Assembly (NCBI RefSeq): GCF_000238595.1
Contig: NZ_AGTS01000148.1
Span: 1 to 43,447, forward strand
Direction: 5' to 3'
DNA: 43,447 nt
Source of the DNA: Acidovorax sp. NO-1
GTDB taxonomy: Bacteria; Pseudomonadota; Gammaproteobacteria; Burkholderiales; Burkholderiaceae_C
This document shows positions 17,575-25,383 of the stretch, in pieces. Each line of letters begins with the position of its first letter. Positions within the stretch are counted from its first letter, which is position 1. A program made the position numbers and the translations under genes. The notes beneath the pieces were generated by a model. The model was given only the letters and a program-made list of their open reading frames with translations. It searched no databases and had not been told where the DNA came from.

Positions 17575-18750
17575 CTAATAGAAGGTTTCCAGCTTCTCCG
17601 TAAACCTGAACATCTCTCGCATTGCGTCCGGACTTTTTCCGATTTCTCTGGTGCGCCGGATCCAATCGTTCATGTCCGTTCCTGGTGCAGTTCTATATAA
17701 TCTTTGCAAGTTTGATGTTGCACGAGGTGAAACCAGTTCAATGAATTTTTGCCGACGGTCGCGGTCGTAAACGTCCAGTATGTCTGCATTTGTGCCGTCG
17801 TGGATAACACGATTAAGAGCTTCCACGAGAGCAAAACTATCAAACATGCCGCCAGTTAACCCTAATCCACCAGTTGGATTGGTGACGTGAGCTGAATCGC
17901 CGACAAGGAGGAAGCGGCCTTGTCGCATCCGGTCTGCAACCCTCTGGTGCATTCGATATGGGGAGTATGAAACCACTTCGAAGCCGGCGCCCTGTGGCAG
18001 CAAATTCTCTAAATTCTTTTGAATGCGCTCTTGCAACCCTTCAATCGGCAGCATCGGATCTTCCATGAACGTAACACGCCATAGATTTTTGCGGTCAATC
18101 CTGCATATGACCGAACCGTAAATGTCATCTACCTGCATGGTCGTATTTGCAAACCCGAACTGGTCAAGGTTGACCCGGGTGTTTGTTGCTACATAGCGCT
18201 CTGGCCATGTAATTCCAAAGAAGTTAGCATTCATTACGTCTCGACGTACGGTACTCCCAGCGCCGTCAGCGCCAATAAGCCAATCACCCTCTAATTGATC
18301 AACGAGCCCGCCTGACTCCACTTCGACCAGCACTCCACCAGAATGTTCAGAGGCCTTGACGAAATTTGTAGAATAACGAAATGTCACGTTCGACATGCGT
18401 TTCAAATGATCAGTTAAGATCTGAGCTACCTTGTCTTGACCAAGATGCAGCGCATGTGAATACTGAATGTAGTCTTGTAGGCCTCGCAGGGACCAGTGGA
18501 TCAACTCTTGGGTGTCATAGACTCGCCAAGCAAAGTCGTCTCTTACAAAACCTTGTGCTACACAGTCCTCAAGCACCCCGAGTCGTTCTAGATGCTTCAT
18601 CACAGGATAGTGGTACACCAAAGCGCGTGGACTTTGGCTAATTTTATCTTCTGACTCGATGATGGTGACGCTTGTGCCAGAACGCGCTAGGCCAAGGGCT
18701 GTGATCAAGCCAACAGGACCGCCGCCGACGATTATTACGTGTCTTTTCAT
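17575..18750 (-). CDS. FAD-dependent aromatic (hydroxypyridine) monooxygenase, cluster B copy
   Basis: A 391-residue group A flavoprotein hydroxylase, the same length as the copy at 1969-3144 and alignable from end to end. GxGxxG is GGGPVG at residues 9-14, the DG motif is GADGAGS, and the GD motif is GDSAHVTNPTGGLGL. Strongly shared stretches include GMFDSFALVEAL and RMHQRVADRMR. It probably forms 2,5-dihydroxypyridine for the nicXDFE enzymes encoded at 21011-24427. The gene is much richer in A and T at third positions than copy A and than the nic genes, so it has a different origin. A candidate TetR operator lies about 170 bases upstream of the start. Substrate not determinable. Confidence 0.87.
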   Translation of the reverse strand: MKRHVIIVGGGPVGLITALGLARSGTSVTIIESEDKISQSPRALVYHYPVMKHLERLGVLEDCVAQGFVRDDFAWRVYDTQELIHWSLRGLQDYIQYSHALHLGQDKVAQILTDHLKRMSNVTFRYSTNFVKASEHSGGVLVEVESGGLVDQLEGDWLIGADGAGSTVRRDVMNANFFGITWPERYVATNTRVNLDQFGFANTTMQVDDIYGSVICRIDRKNLWRVTFMEDPMLPIEGLQERIQKNLENLLPQGAGFEVVSYSPYRMHQRVADRMRQGRFLLVGDSAHVTNPTGGLGLTGGMFDSFALVEALNRVIHDGTNADILDVYDRDRRQKFIELVSPRATSNLQRLYRTAPGTDMNDWIRRTREIGKSPDAMREMFRFTEKLETFY

Positions 18751-18917
18751 GATGGATAAATCCTTCTTACGGTTTAATTTTCTAGATCGATGGAGACTGC
18801 AGCGCTGCGTTATCCGTCAGGCCAGTGAAAAAAGCTCACTAGTAGTGGATGCAGTCTTCTTGACACATATGTGGGAATTACTAACACATGTCAGCATTTC
18901 ATCTCAGCTCCTAAATC

Positions 18918-18936
18918 AATCGGTCGACCGACCAAT
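18918..18936. promoter_or_regulatory. Candidate TetR-type operator upstream of monooxygenase B
   Basis: AATCGGTCGACCGACCAAT at 18918-18936 has the palindromic core CGGTCGACCG with partial flanking symmetry (AAT and ATTGG sides). The same 19-mer with one substitution occurs at 24478-24496 before nicE. No other copy was noticed. The site is about 170 bases before the monooxygenase start, further than usual, so the promoter may give a long leader or the site may also serve something to the right. Confidence 0.65.
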
Positions 18937-19888
18937 GACGTATTAAAAATGAAATTGACTCTATTGAGTGATGGGGTTTTCCCGAGTTTTAGGTTCCATG
19001 ATTGAGCGATGCAGTGTGGCATGAATGGACTGAGCACTAATCGTGCCTGCGTGCCAATGACTATTTTCCCACTTGTGGTGCGGAAATGCACCGTTATGGT
19101 CACTTTTCCTGCACCTTGAAGCTGGGCAGGTCGTGCGCCCTGGTGCTACTTATGGGCGTACAAGCAAACCTTCGGTGGATCATGCGTTAGGGTTATTCGC
19201 CTAAGACAGAGCCACGAGGAAAATAAACCAAGGAGCATTGGTGAGGCCCGCCTGTACTTATGGTCCGTTGGAACCGCTTCAGACCGGCAGCCCATTGATC
19301 GCCGAATTTCAGATTCACATAGGGCATCGATCTAGATATCGCTTCTAGTCTCGGTCAGAAAGGCGCTTCGAGATTAACTGGTATACTTGGAAGATGCTGA
19401 AGTTATCAAAGTTCTACCAAGAATTCTTTGTGGTGACTACTATCGTAAGCGCAATCCAATGAAAAATTATTATCATGCTCAGATGTGCATATGCAGGCGT
19501 AGTCTGCTCACTGATTGATGAACCCATCACAAGCGCGTAACAAATGCCGTCCATTCTGATTTTCTCCTGATATGGGTTGTCTGAATTAGATGTCCCCGCA
19601 GCCGAGTACGGCAGATGAGCCGTACCTAACAGGCTGCTGAAATACTGATGGAGAACTCGAAAAATGACGACTTTGAGGGTACCTCACCCCTTACCGGTTT
19701 CGAAAAAATCGCTTGTAGACCGTTTTAAGCGGTCGATGTTCTTGGCTGCAGATGAGGGTACCAGTATTTCAGCAGCCTGCTAAGGCGAGGTTTCTTCCTG
19801 AATCCCTAAAGTCTCCGGCTCAACTTCTTATGTGAGGTAATTTTCAGAGTCATAGTATTTATGAAATTCTATTTCGTTGACACTGCCT
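18937..19888. other. Gene-poor AT-rich interval
   Basis: About 950 bases between the operator and hydrolase B. I see no convincing coding region on either strand. The only defined element is the 150-bp miniature transposon at 19630-19779. The remainder is AT-rich and resembles decayed sequence. Confidence 0.6.
19630..19779. mobile_element. MITE-like miniature inverted-repeat element, 150 bp
   Basis: Perfect 18-bp terminal inverted repeats CAGGCTGCTGAAATACTG (19630-19647) and its complement (19762-19779) enclose 114 bases with no gene. A 4-bp direct repeat CTAA flanks it at 19626-19629 and 19780-19783, a target duplication of the YTAR type made by IS5-subgroup transposases. The interior has a small hairpin (GACCG, then TTTTAAG, then CGGTC). 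It has no transposase and would have been mobilised in trans. Confidence 0.85.
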
Positions 19889-20824
19889 TCAGTTCGTACC
19901 GGTTACATGAATATGCTGGTTCACATGCGCGATAAGCAATGCTGCAATCTCATCGCTGTTTGTCTCCGACATGAGCATGTGTCCATTGCCGAAAATTCCG
20001 TGTTCTTCCAGAAGAATGTGTGTCACGTTGTAGCCTAGCGATCTTAGATACGCAACAGAATTGGCGTTCGACCTGCGCATCCAGGTCGCTTCGCCAGTCA
20101 CGAAAATAATAGGACGACGATACGGATCGCTAGCACCAGCGAAATCCGCTGCGCATAGCCCATTAGTGAACGTACCCTGCGCGTGCACAAGCCCAGGTTC
20201 TCCTTGGGGCTCGACGGCAATAATCGCCACTACCTGGGGGCCGCCTACAGCTGCCATTGCCCAGCCGCAAGGCCCACCTGCGGAATGCGTGAGCAACACG
20301 GTCTTGGAGGTGAGGGAAAACAGTTCGGGCGCGATGGCTTCGCAATGGCGCTGTGCTGCCGCGAGCGTTGTGGCCATCATCCCTTGACTAGCCATGAACC
20401 GATCCCCTGCTCGAGTGGCGTGGTTGGGCCATCGCGAGTGCTTCGCCGCCTCCGGCCAAAGCGCATGTTTGGCAGGCTCAACGAAGCGCGGGTGCAGTGT
20501 CTCGTAGTCAGGCAGAGGCAAAGCCGGGCCAAGTACGGCGTCGTTCCATTGGCTACGGCCGTGGCCGGGCCTATCCAGAATGAATACTGGAAAGCCCGCT
20601 TGCAAGAATGCGTGCGCCCAACCGGGCCTCCCGTCGGGCGTTCTCAAAAACTCCGAGCCTTGCCCCCCGCCTCCGTGAACGAAAGTTACCGAGACATCCT
20701 TTGCATTTACTGGCTTGAACCATTCCACATAGGCCGTCACGCCTGGAAAAGTCCTTCCTCGGTGTTGCTCAGTTTGCGTGGTCAGAAATCGGCCACCAAA
20801 ATCGGCCAGCTTGTAAATTGACAT
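19889..20824 (-). CDS. Esterase-713-like alpha/beta hydrolase, cluster B copy
   Basis: A 311-residue protein collinear with the hydrolase at 1040-1957. It has HGGGGQGSEFLRTPDGRPGW near residues 50-69, DRPGHGRS near 84-91, nucleophile Ser181 in THSAGG, probable acid Glu205 in AVEPQG, and His282 in GNGHMLMSE. The ATG at 20824 lies seven bases after the stop of a monooxygenase remnant and is the last gene of the nicE-nicD-nicX-nicF unit. No signal peptide is apparent, so it is cytosolic. Both clusters keep this gene directly after a monooxygenase or its scar, so it is likely a functional part of the pathway, but its substrate is unknown. Confidence 0.83.
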   Translation of the reverse strand: MSIYKLADFGGRFLTTQTEQHRGRTFPGVTAYVEWFKPVNAKDVSVTFVHGGGGQGSEFLRTPDGRPGWAHAFLQAGFPVFILDRPGHGRSQWNDAVLGPALPLPDYETLHPRFVEPAKHALWPEAAKHSRWPNHATRAGDRFMASQGMMATTLAAAQRHCEAIAPELFSLTSKTVLLTHSAGGPCGWAMAAVGGPQVVAIIAVEPQGEPGLVHAQGTFTNGLCAADFAGASDPYRRPIIFVTGEATWMRRSNANSVAYLRSLGYNVTHILLEEHGIFGNGHMLMSETNSDEIAALLIAHVNQHIHVTGTN

Positions 20825-20831
20825 AGCGCCG

Positions 20832-20999
20832 TCAAAACGCCATCAGGATCTTTTCGATGTGAACGACCAATGCCCGACGGCTGTCATTGATCCTGTCTTC
20901 AGCCTCGATGAGGGTCACGCATGTCCCTTCACGCGCCAAACACGGGGCGGTCAGCAGCTCGGCGTGGCCGCCGCCGGCAACGATAACGTATTGGGTCAT
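20832..20999 (-). pseudogene. In-frame deletion remnant of an FAD monooxygenase
   Basis: A 55-codon open frame (ATG at 20999, stop at 20834-20832). Its first 47 residues align with the N-termini of the two complete monooxygenases: MTQYVIVAGGG matches MTKHIIIAGGG, and SRRALVVH matches SPRALVYH. The last residues (IEKILMAF) then resemble the C-terminus of those proteins (TEKLETFY in copy B), not what should follow. About 335 codons are missing in frame. The nucleotide-binding motif is also spoiled (GGGHAE instead of GGGPxG). The gene order monooxygenase-hydrolase is the same as in cluster A, which explains why it sits here. Confidence 0.78.
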
Positions 21000-21010
21000 G
21001 TTTTCTCTTC

Positions 21011-21682
21011 CTAAGCGTTGTTCGAAAGGGTGTCCACGGCGTCCATTGCCGAATCCATGGGCATGACAGCTGCGTACTTCTGCGACATATCGAACAGGTT
21101 GGCCTCATGCGGGCCCAGGGCGCGGTCGCCGCAGCAGTCGGAGACGACGAGCGGTCGAAAGCCCGACTGCATGGCGTCGACCACGCTCGCGCGCACGCAG
21201 CCGCTGGTCACGCAGCCGGCGACCAGCAAAGTCTTCACGCCACGCTGGGCCAACCACGGTGCGAGCATGGTCCCGAAGAAGGCCGACGGCGTGCTCTTGC
21301 GCACTACGTACTCACCAACGGCGGGGGCAAGCGCCGACACGATGGCACTGTCGTGGCTGCCTTCCTTGAGCGCGAGCATGCCGGGCACCTTGAGGCAGAA
21401 GATATTGCTGTCCGCATCGTCGTCCGAGAACACGATGCGGCTGTGCGCCACGGGCCATCCCCGAGCGCGAGCTTGTGCCAGCAGCTGGCGAGTCTGCGCG
21501 ATCGCCTGCGGGATGTTTCCGCCGCCGAACACCGCTGGGTCGGCAAAGCCGTTGACGAAGTCGATGATGAGAAGTCCGAACGGCGCCTTGAGCGGCAGCG
21601 GCGTGCCAAAGCCCTGCCGCGCGTAGGCAGAAATGTCGCTCTGAGTGCCAACCGGTGGAACTACTTGACTGTTGTCGTTCAC
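21011..21682 (-). CDS. nicF: Maleamate amidohydrolase
   Basis: A 223-residue isochorismatase-superfamily cysteine hydrolase predicted to convert maleamate to maleate and ammonia. The catalytic triad is visible as Asp41 (LLIIDFVNGF), Lys129 (VVRKSTPSAFFGT) and Cys162 (AGCVTSGCVRAS). The N-terminal extension before the domain (about 30 residues) is usual for NicF. The ATG overlaps the nicX stop by four bases. It lies between nicX and the monooxygenase remnant in the operon. Confidence 0.92.
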   Translation of the reverse strand: MNDNSQVVPPVGTQSDISAYARQGFGTPLPLKAPFGLLIIDFVNGFADPAVFGGGNIPQAIAQTRQLLAQARARGWPVAHSRIVFSDDDADSNIFCLKVPGMLALKEGSHDSAIVSALAPAVGEYVVRKSTPSAFFGTMLAPWLAQRGVKTLLVAGCVTSGCVRASVVDAMQSGFRPLVVSDCCGDRALGPHEANLFDMSQKYAAVMPMDSAMDAVDTLSNNA

Positions 21683-22752
21683 ACGAGCTCCTTTCGGCGT
21701 GCACCGCGCGCCAGTCCCTGCTCGTCCTGTACCACGCCACGGACGACCACGGGGTGGCCGTCGAGCGCGACTGTGCAGTTGCGCATGGGAATGTCGATGT
21801 GGCAGGCCGTGGTGCGGCTACCGCCGGCCTCGTTGTTTGGCCCCATCGACCAGAGGAAGTTGCCCTCGAAGGCCCGAGCATCCATGCCGATGTGGCTCTC
21901 CTTGTTGTAGTGTGCGAGCATGGACCACTGGGCACGCGGCTGCAAGCCCCAGCCGATGTGTGAGACTGCGTAGGCTTCGGGGTCCTCGTAGGACGCCATG
22001 TACTCCCTAAGGATGTCCGCTTGCAGTCCGCCGCGGATGCGGGTAACGTAGCCTCGTTCTACGGTAAGTTCGATGGGATCGGTTACGTAGTCCTTCAAGG
22101 GCAGCAGGATGTCGCCGCGGTCCAGCACGACAAGTCCGTTGCTCTCTCCTTCATCCGGCCAGGTCAACACGAAGCCGCTGGGCCAGTGGTCCCAGCGGCC
22201 GGGCTGGTCGACAAAGCCGTATTCGCAGATCGCCGGGAAGCTGCCGATGTGGCAGCGAAGATCGGTACCGGCCGCCGAGGTGATGTGCACTTGTCGAGAC
22301 GCCTCGATCAGCTTGGAGGCTGCCTGTACCCGTGCGCGATCCGCCTCAGTCGGGACAAGGCGACACAGTACCTCAGGGGGTTCAATGGCCAGCAGAATCT
22401 TGGTGCCCGACTGCAAGATCTCGTGCTGCTCAGGTGAGAACAGCAAGGTCATCAAGTCCAGCACGAGGTCGCTGGCTTTGAGCGCAGCAATCGCGGCCGG
22501 GTTGCCCGTGAGCGGCGTGGTCCCTAGATAAGCCAGCGAATCGCGACTGAGCGACTTTTCAGCGTTGACTGGCGGCAGGTCGAGGTGATTGACCCGGGCG
22601 CCCATGTCACTGGCTGCGGCAATCGCGCAGCGAACTGTCTGGCGGTGTGAATCCGCACCCGTTAGCACGGTTACGGTCTGACCGCATTCCAACCGAGACA
22701 GCGAAAGCACCTGCTTCCAGGCGCGGATCAGATCGACATCGGTCACCGACAT
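21679..22752 (-). CDS. nicX: 2,5-dihydroxypyridine 5,6-dioxygenase
   Basis: A 357-residue iron-dependent ring-cleavage enzyme giving N-formylmaleamate from 2,5-dihydroxypyridine; the fold is related to M29 aminopeptidases rather than to other dioxygenases. With the ATG at 22752, the metal-site residues reported for this family, as I recall them (His265, His318, Asp320, and the nearby Glu177 and His189), fall exactly on VSHIGW, CHID, ICEYG and WDHW. This agreement and the GGAG eight bases upstream decide the start; a longer frame reaches 22821 but adds no family sequence. It follows nicD by 65 bases and overlaps nicF by four. It is the diagnostic gene of the pathway. Confidence 0.94.
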   Translation of the reverse strand: MSVTDVDLIRAWKQVLSLSRLECGQTVTVLTGADSHRQTVRCAIAAASDMGARVNHLDLPPVNAEKSLSRDSLAYLGTTPLTGNPAAIAALKASDLVLDLMTLLFSPEQHEILQSGTKILLAIEPPEVLCRLVPTEADRARVQAASKLIEASRQVHITSAAGTDLRCHIGSFPAICEYGFVDQPGRWDHWPSGFVLTWPDEGESNGLVVLDRGDILLPLKDYVTDPIELTVERGYVTRIRGGLQADILREYMASYEDPEAYAVSHIGWGLQPRAQWSMLAHYNKESHIGMDARAFEGNFLWSMGPNNEAGGSRTTACHIDIPMRNCTVALDGHPVVVRGVVQDEQGLARGARRKELV

Positions 22753-22817
22753 AGGATGCTCCGCAAGGCCGTCACATTTAAAGAGATAAGGAGGTGCACA
22801 AGCATGCGTGGTAACTC

Positions 22818-23654
22818 TCAATCAACACGGCTGCCAAGGAAATCGCCCAGAGCGGCATAGAAGCCCTGCTCGTTGTCCCACGGAATCATGTGCCCAGCGC
22901 CGGGCACGCGCACATGCTGGGTCAGTGGGGCAAGACCCTGCCATTCGGCTACGTCCTCATCGCGCACGACATCGCCGCGCTCGGCCGTCAGTAGCAGCAT
23001 TGGCTGAGCGATATGCCGCAGGTCCGCATGGATGTCATCGCGCCCGAAGTCCTCGAAGCTCTGGACGATGGCCGGCTCGTAGCAGGTGTGTAACCATTCG
23101 GCGCGCAACTGGCGCTGCTCCGTTGTCCAAGTGGGACAAAAGGCGCGCATGTCCTCGGCCGTCATACCGCGCGAGGCCTGGCGGATCGAGTCCACGTACC
23201 ACGACAGGGCGGCCGGATAGGCGCGACGACCGGGGCCAGAGACCGGTGGATCGACGAGCACCAAGTGCGTCAATCCGCAAGGTTTTCTGCGCGCAGCGCG
23301 CACTGCAATGCGTCCGCCCATCGAGTGCCCGAGCAGCGCAAAGCGCTGCAGACCTAGGGCTTCGGCGAAAGCGAGCACGTCAGCAGCCTGCGAATCCAGG
23401 CCGTAATCCAAGACCGGCCCCGAGGAGGAAAGACCGCGTCCGCGCACGTCCAGCACATAGGTGTCGAACTGGCGTCCCAGACGCTCAGCGACAAAACCCC
23501 AGGTGATAGCAGGGCTGGTGATCCCCGGAATCAAGAGGATGGCGCTTCGTGCGGCGCGCTCTCCTTCTTGCCCGCCATAGCGCAGGTAGTGCTGGCGAAT
23601 GCCGTTGCCGTGGATGTGGCCGCCGTACTGATAGGTGCTGGCAGAGTGGGTCAC
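22818..23654 (-). CDS. nicD: N-formylmaleamate deformylase, cluster B copy
   Basis: A 278-residue alpha/beta hydrolase that removes formate from N-formylmaleamate to give maleamate. Oxyanion-hole region LIPGITSPA near residues 41-49, nucleophile Ser111 in LLGHSMGG, and His255 in GAGHMIPWD are visible. The ATG at 23654 overlaps the nicE stop by four bases. The N-terminal 85 residues match the partial cluster A copy at 1-263, with the same gene order nicE-nicD. Confidence 0.92.
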   Translation of the reverse strand: MTHSASTYQYGGHIHGNGIRQHYLRYGGQEGERAARSAILLIPGITSPAITWGFVAERLGRQFDTYVLDVRGRGLSSSGPVLDYGLDSQAADVLAFAEALGLQRFALLGHSMGGRIAVRAARRKPCGLTHLVLVDPPVSGPGRRAYPAALSWYVDSIRQASRGMTAEDMRAFCPTWTTEQRQLRAEWLHTCYEPAIVQSFEDFGRDDIHADLRHIAQPMLLLTAERGDVVRDEDVAEWQGLAPLTQHVRVPGAGHMIPWDNEQGFYAALGDFLGSRVD

Positions 23655-24427
23655 GCCAGCGCCTTGTTGTAGGGATAGGCACCCGAAAGCAGCGCGCCGG
23701 CACCAGGGACGACCGGATCCAAGCCCAGCTCCTTAAGTAGCGCGTAGGTGGTCGCGATAGATGCCGTGAGGACTGGCTTGCCGGTTTCGGCCTCTACCTG
23801 GGCTACGGCCGGCAGTGATGGCATCTGCACACAAGCAGAAAGTACGATCACGTCAGCATCCTTGTAGTCCATGCCGGCCACGATGGCCGGCAGTTTTGCC
23901 GGATCGTGGCGACCCACGTCGAGGTTGTCGGGAATCTCCAGCGCACGCCAGTCGACGATCTCGAAACCTTCGGCCGTGATGTAGTCCATGACCAGTTGCG
24001 TCAAAGGAATCATGTACGGTGCCACGAGGGCAATCTTTCTAGCCCCCATGACCTTGAGCGCATCAATAAGCGCGCCAGCACTTGTAATCACTGGCGCAGT
24101 GCCGCCATTGCCCGCCGTGCGATCAGTCAACCGCTTCTGCGAAACACGGTGGTATCCCTCGCCCATGGCCATGATCGCCACCAGGCAGGCATAGCCCAGC
24201 ACATCCACGCGAGCGTCGCTGAGCTCGAGCGCACAGCGATCACTTTCGGCATCCATCGCCGCCAGTTCGTCCTTCTGTACCTTCTTCATCCGCATGCGGC
24301 TGGAGTGAAACGTGAACCGAGTGCCGGGGCGAACACTTGAGTGCGCCTGGAGCATGGCGGGGACTTCGGCCTCCATGGTCGTGTTGGAACTCGGCACAAT
24401 CTGGCCAATGCGATACGTCTTCGTCAT
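23651..24427 (-). CDS. nicE: Maleate cis-trans isomerase, cluster B copy
   Basis: A 258-residue Asp/Glu racemase-superfamily enzyme for maleate to fumarate. Active-site Cys81 (GYACLVAIMAMG) and Cys199 (VLSACVQMPS) are at the same positions as in copy A, and the N-terminal IGQIVPSSNTTME is shared. It is the first gene of the operon nicE-nicD-nicX-nicF-hydrolase. A palindromic candidate operator begins 51 bases upstream of its ATG. The C-terminus ends SGAYPYNKALA, six residues longer than copy A. Confidence 0.93.
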   Translation of the reverse strand: MTKTYRIGQIVPSSNTTMEAEVPAMLQAHSSVRPGTRFTFHSSRMRMKKVQKDELAAMDAESDRCALELSDARVDVLGYACLVAIMAMGEGYHRVSQKRLTDRTAGNGGTAPVITSAGALIDALKVMGARKIALVAPYMIPLTQLVMDYITAEGFEIVDWRALEIPDNLDVGRHDPAKLPAIVAGMDYKDADVIVLSACVQMPSLPAVAQVEAETGKPVLTASIATTYALLKELGLDPVVPGAGALLSGAYPYNKALA

Positions 24428-24477
24428 AGAACTCTCCGGTGATGTAGACCCTACACTGCATAGACGAAAATCTATTT

Positions 24478-24496
24478 AATCGGTCGACCGGCCAAT
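24478..24496. promoter_or_regulatory. Candidate TetR-type operator upstream of nicE
   Basis: AATCGGTCGACCGGCCAAT at 24478-24496, with palindromic core CGGTCGACCG, lies between the TetR-family gene and nicE, where an operator for the nicEDXF unit is expected. It differs at one base from the site at 18918-18936. The surrounding sequence is AT-rich (TCTATTTAAT, then ATATTATTC) and could hold the promoter. Confidence 0.7.
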
Positions 24497-24594
24497 ATTA
24501 TTCAAAAATTGAAAGATCGGCAAGAGCATCAGGGTTTGCACTAGGACAGGCGCTTCTGTAAAGACGCCCTCCGCTTGAGTCCAAACGCAGGTGC

Positions 24595-25383
24595 CTACCA
24601 CGCCCTGGGCGTAGATGCCGCCTGGAAGCCGGTTGCCAGAAAGTTGGTCATGCGCGCTATGAGTTCGTCGGGATCGCCCGTCCTGAATCGCCCATCGGAC
24701 AGATCCTCGAGCCGGTCCACATCCGCCAGCATATAGATGTAGGTGCCAACAAGAAACACCATCCGCCAGCTGATATCGGCTGCATCCACCTGCGGCAGCA
24801 GGCCCTCGAGCACACCAATGTAGCGCTTGGTGCATTGGTCGTAAACGTCGCGTCGAAGCTTGAAGGCCAGCTCCTCCGGCTCGTTGTGTAACCGCGACTG
24901 TATCCGCACGAACGCCAAACCGCCCGCACCGCTGCGCTTGAGGTCGAACTGCGGTGAAAGATAAGCGCGGATGATCTCTGGCACCGTAGGCTTGCCGCCC
25001 GTTTTCTCCAGAAGCTCATCGAGATATCGGCTGCGCAGTTCCGACAAATACATCGCGCGGCGCTTGAACACCTCCTCGAACAGCGCGCGCTTAGTCTTAA
25101 AGTAGTACGAGATCATCGATTGACGGATGTCTGCCAGCTGAGCGATCTCACGCGTCGCCGTCAGTACATAGCCCTTCTCTGCGAACAACTGCTCAGCCAC
25201 ATCCAGAATCAGGTTGCGGGTATCACGATCCACTGCAGGCCGGCCGGCCCTCTGCTTTACGCCGCCGCCTGGCGAACCCACCGCTTTGAGTTGCGCGCGG
25301 TCTTTGCCCACATCAGCGCTTTTTTCTGGTGCCTCAGCCGATAGATTGCGTCCACGCGCGGCCGTTGTCTTGATTTCCTGCAT
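24595..25383 (-). CDS. TetR/AcrR-family transcriptional regulator
   Basis: A 262-residue regulator. The helix-turn-helix domain is near residues 53-100 (RNLILDVAEQLFAEKGY, then ATREIAQLADIRQSMISYYF, then KTKRALFEEVF). The ligand-binding C-terminal domain includes VFLVGTYIYMLADVDR. The first 45 residues are a charged, low-complexity extension; a later start may be used, but no better one is evident. It is upstream of and parallel to the nicE operon, and two matching palindromes nearby suggest it controls both cluster B units, probably as a repressor released by a pathway metabolite. It differs from cluster A, which has a LysR regulator. Confidence 0.88.
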   Translation of the reverse strand: MQEIKTTAARGRNLSAEAPEKSADVGKDRAQLKAVGSPGGGVKQRAGRPAVDRDTRNLILDVAEQLFAEKGYVLTATREIAQLADIRQSMISYYFKTKRALFEEVFKRRAMYLSELRSRYLDELLEKTGGKPTVPEIIRAYLSPQFDLKRSGAGGLAFVRIQSRLHNEPEELAFKLRRDVYDQCTKRYIGVLEGLLPQVDAADISWRMVFLVGTYIYMLADVDRLEDLSDGRFRTGDPDELIARMTNFLATGFQAASTPRAW

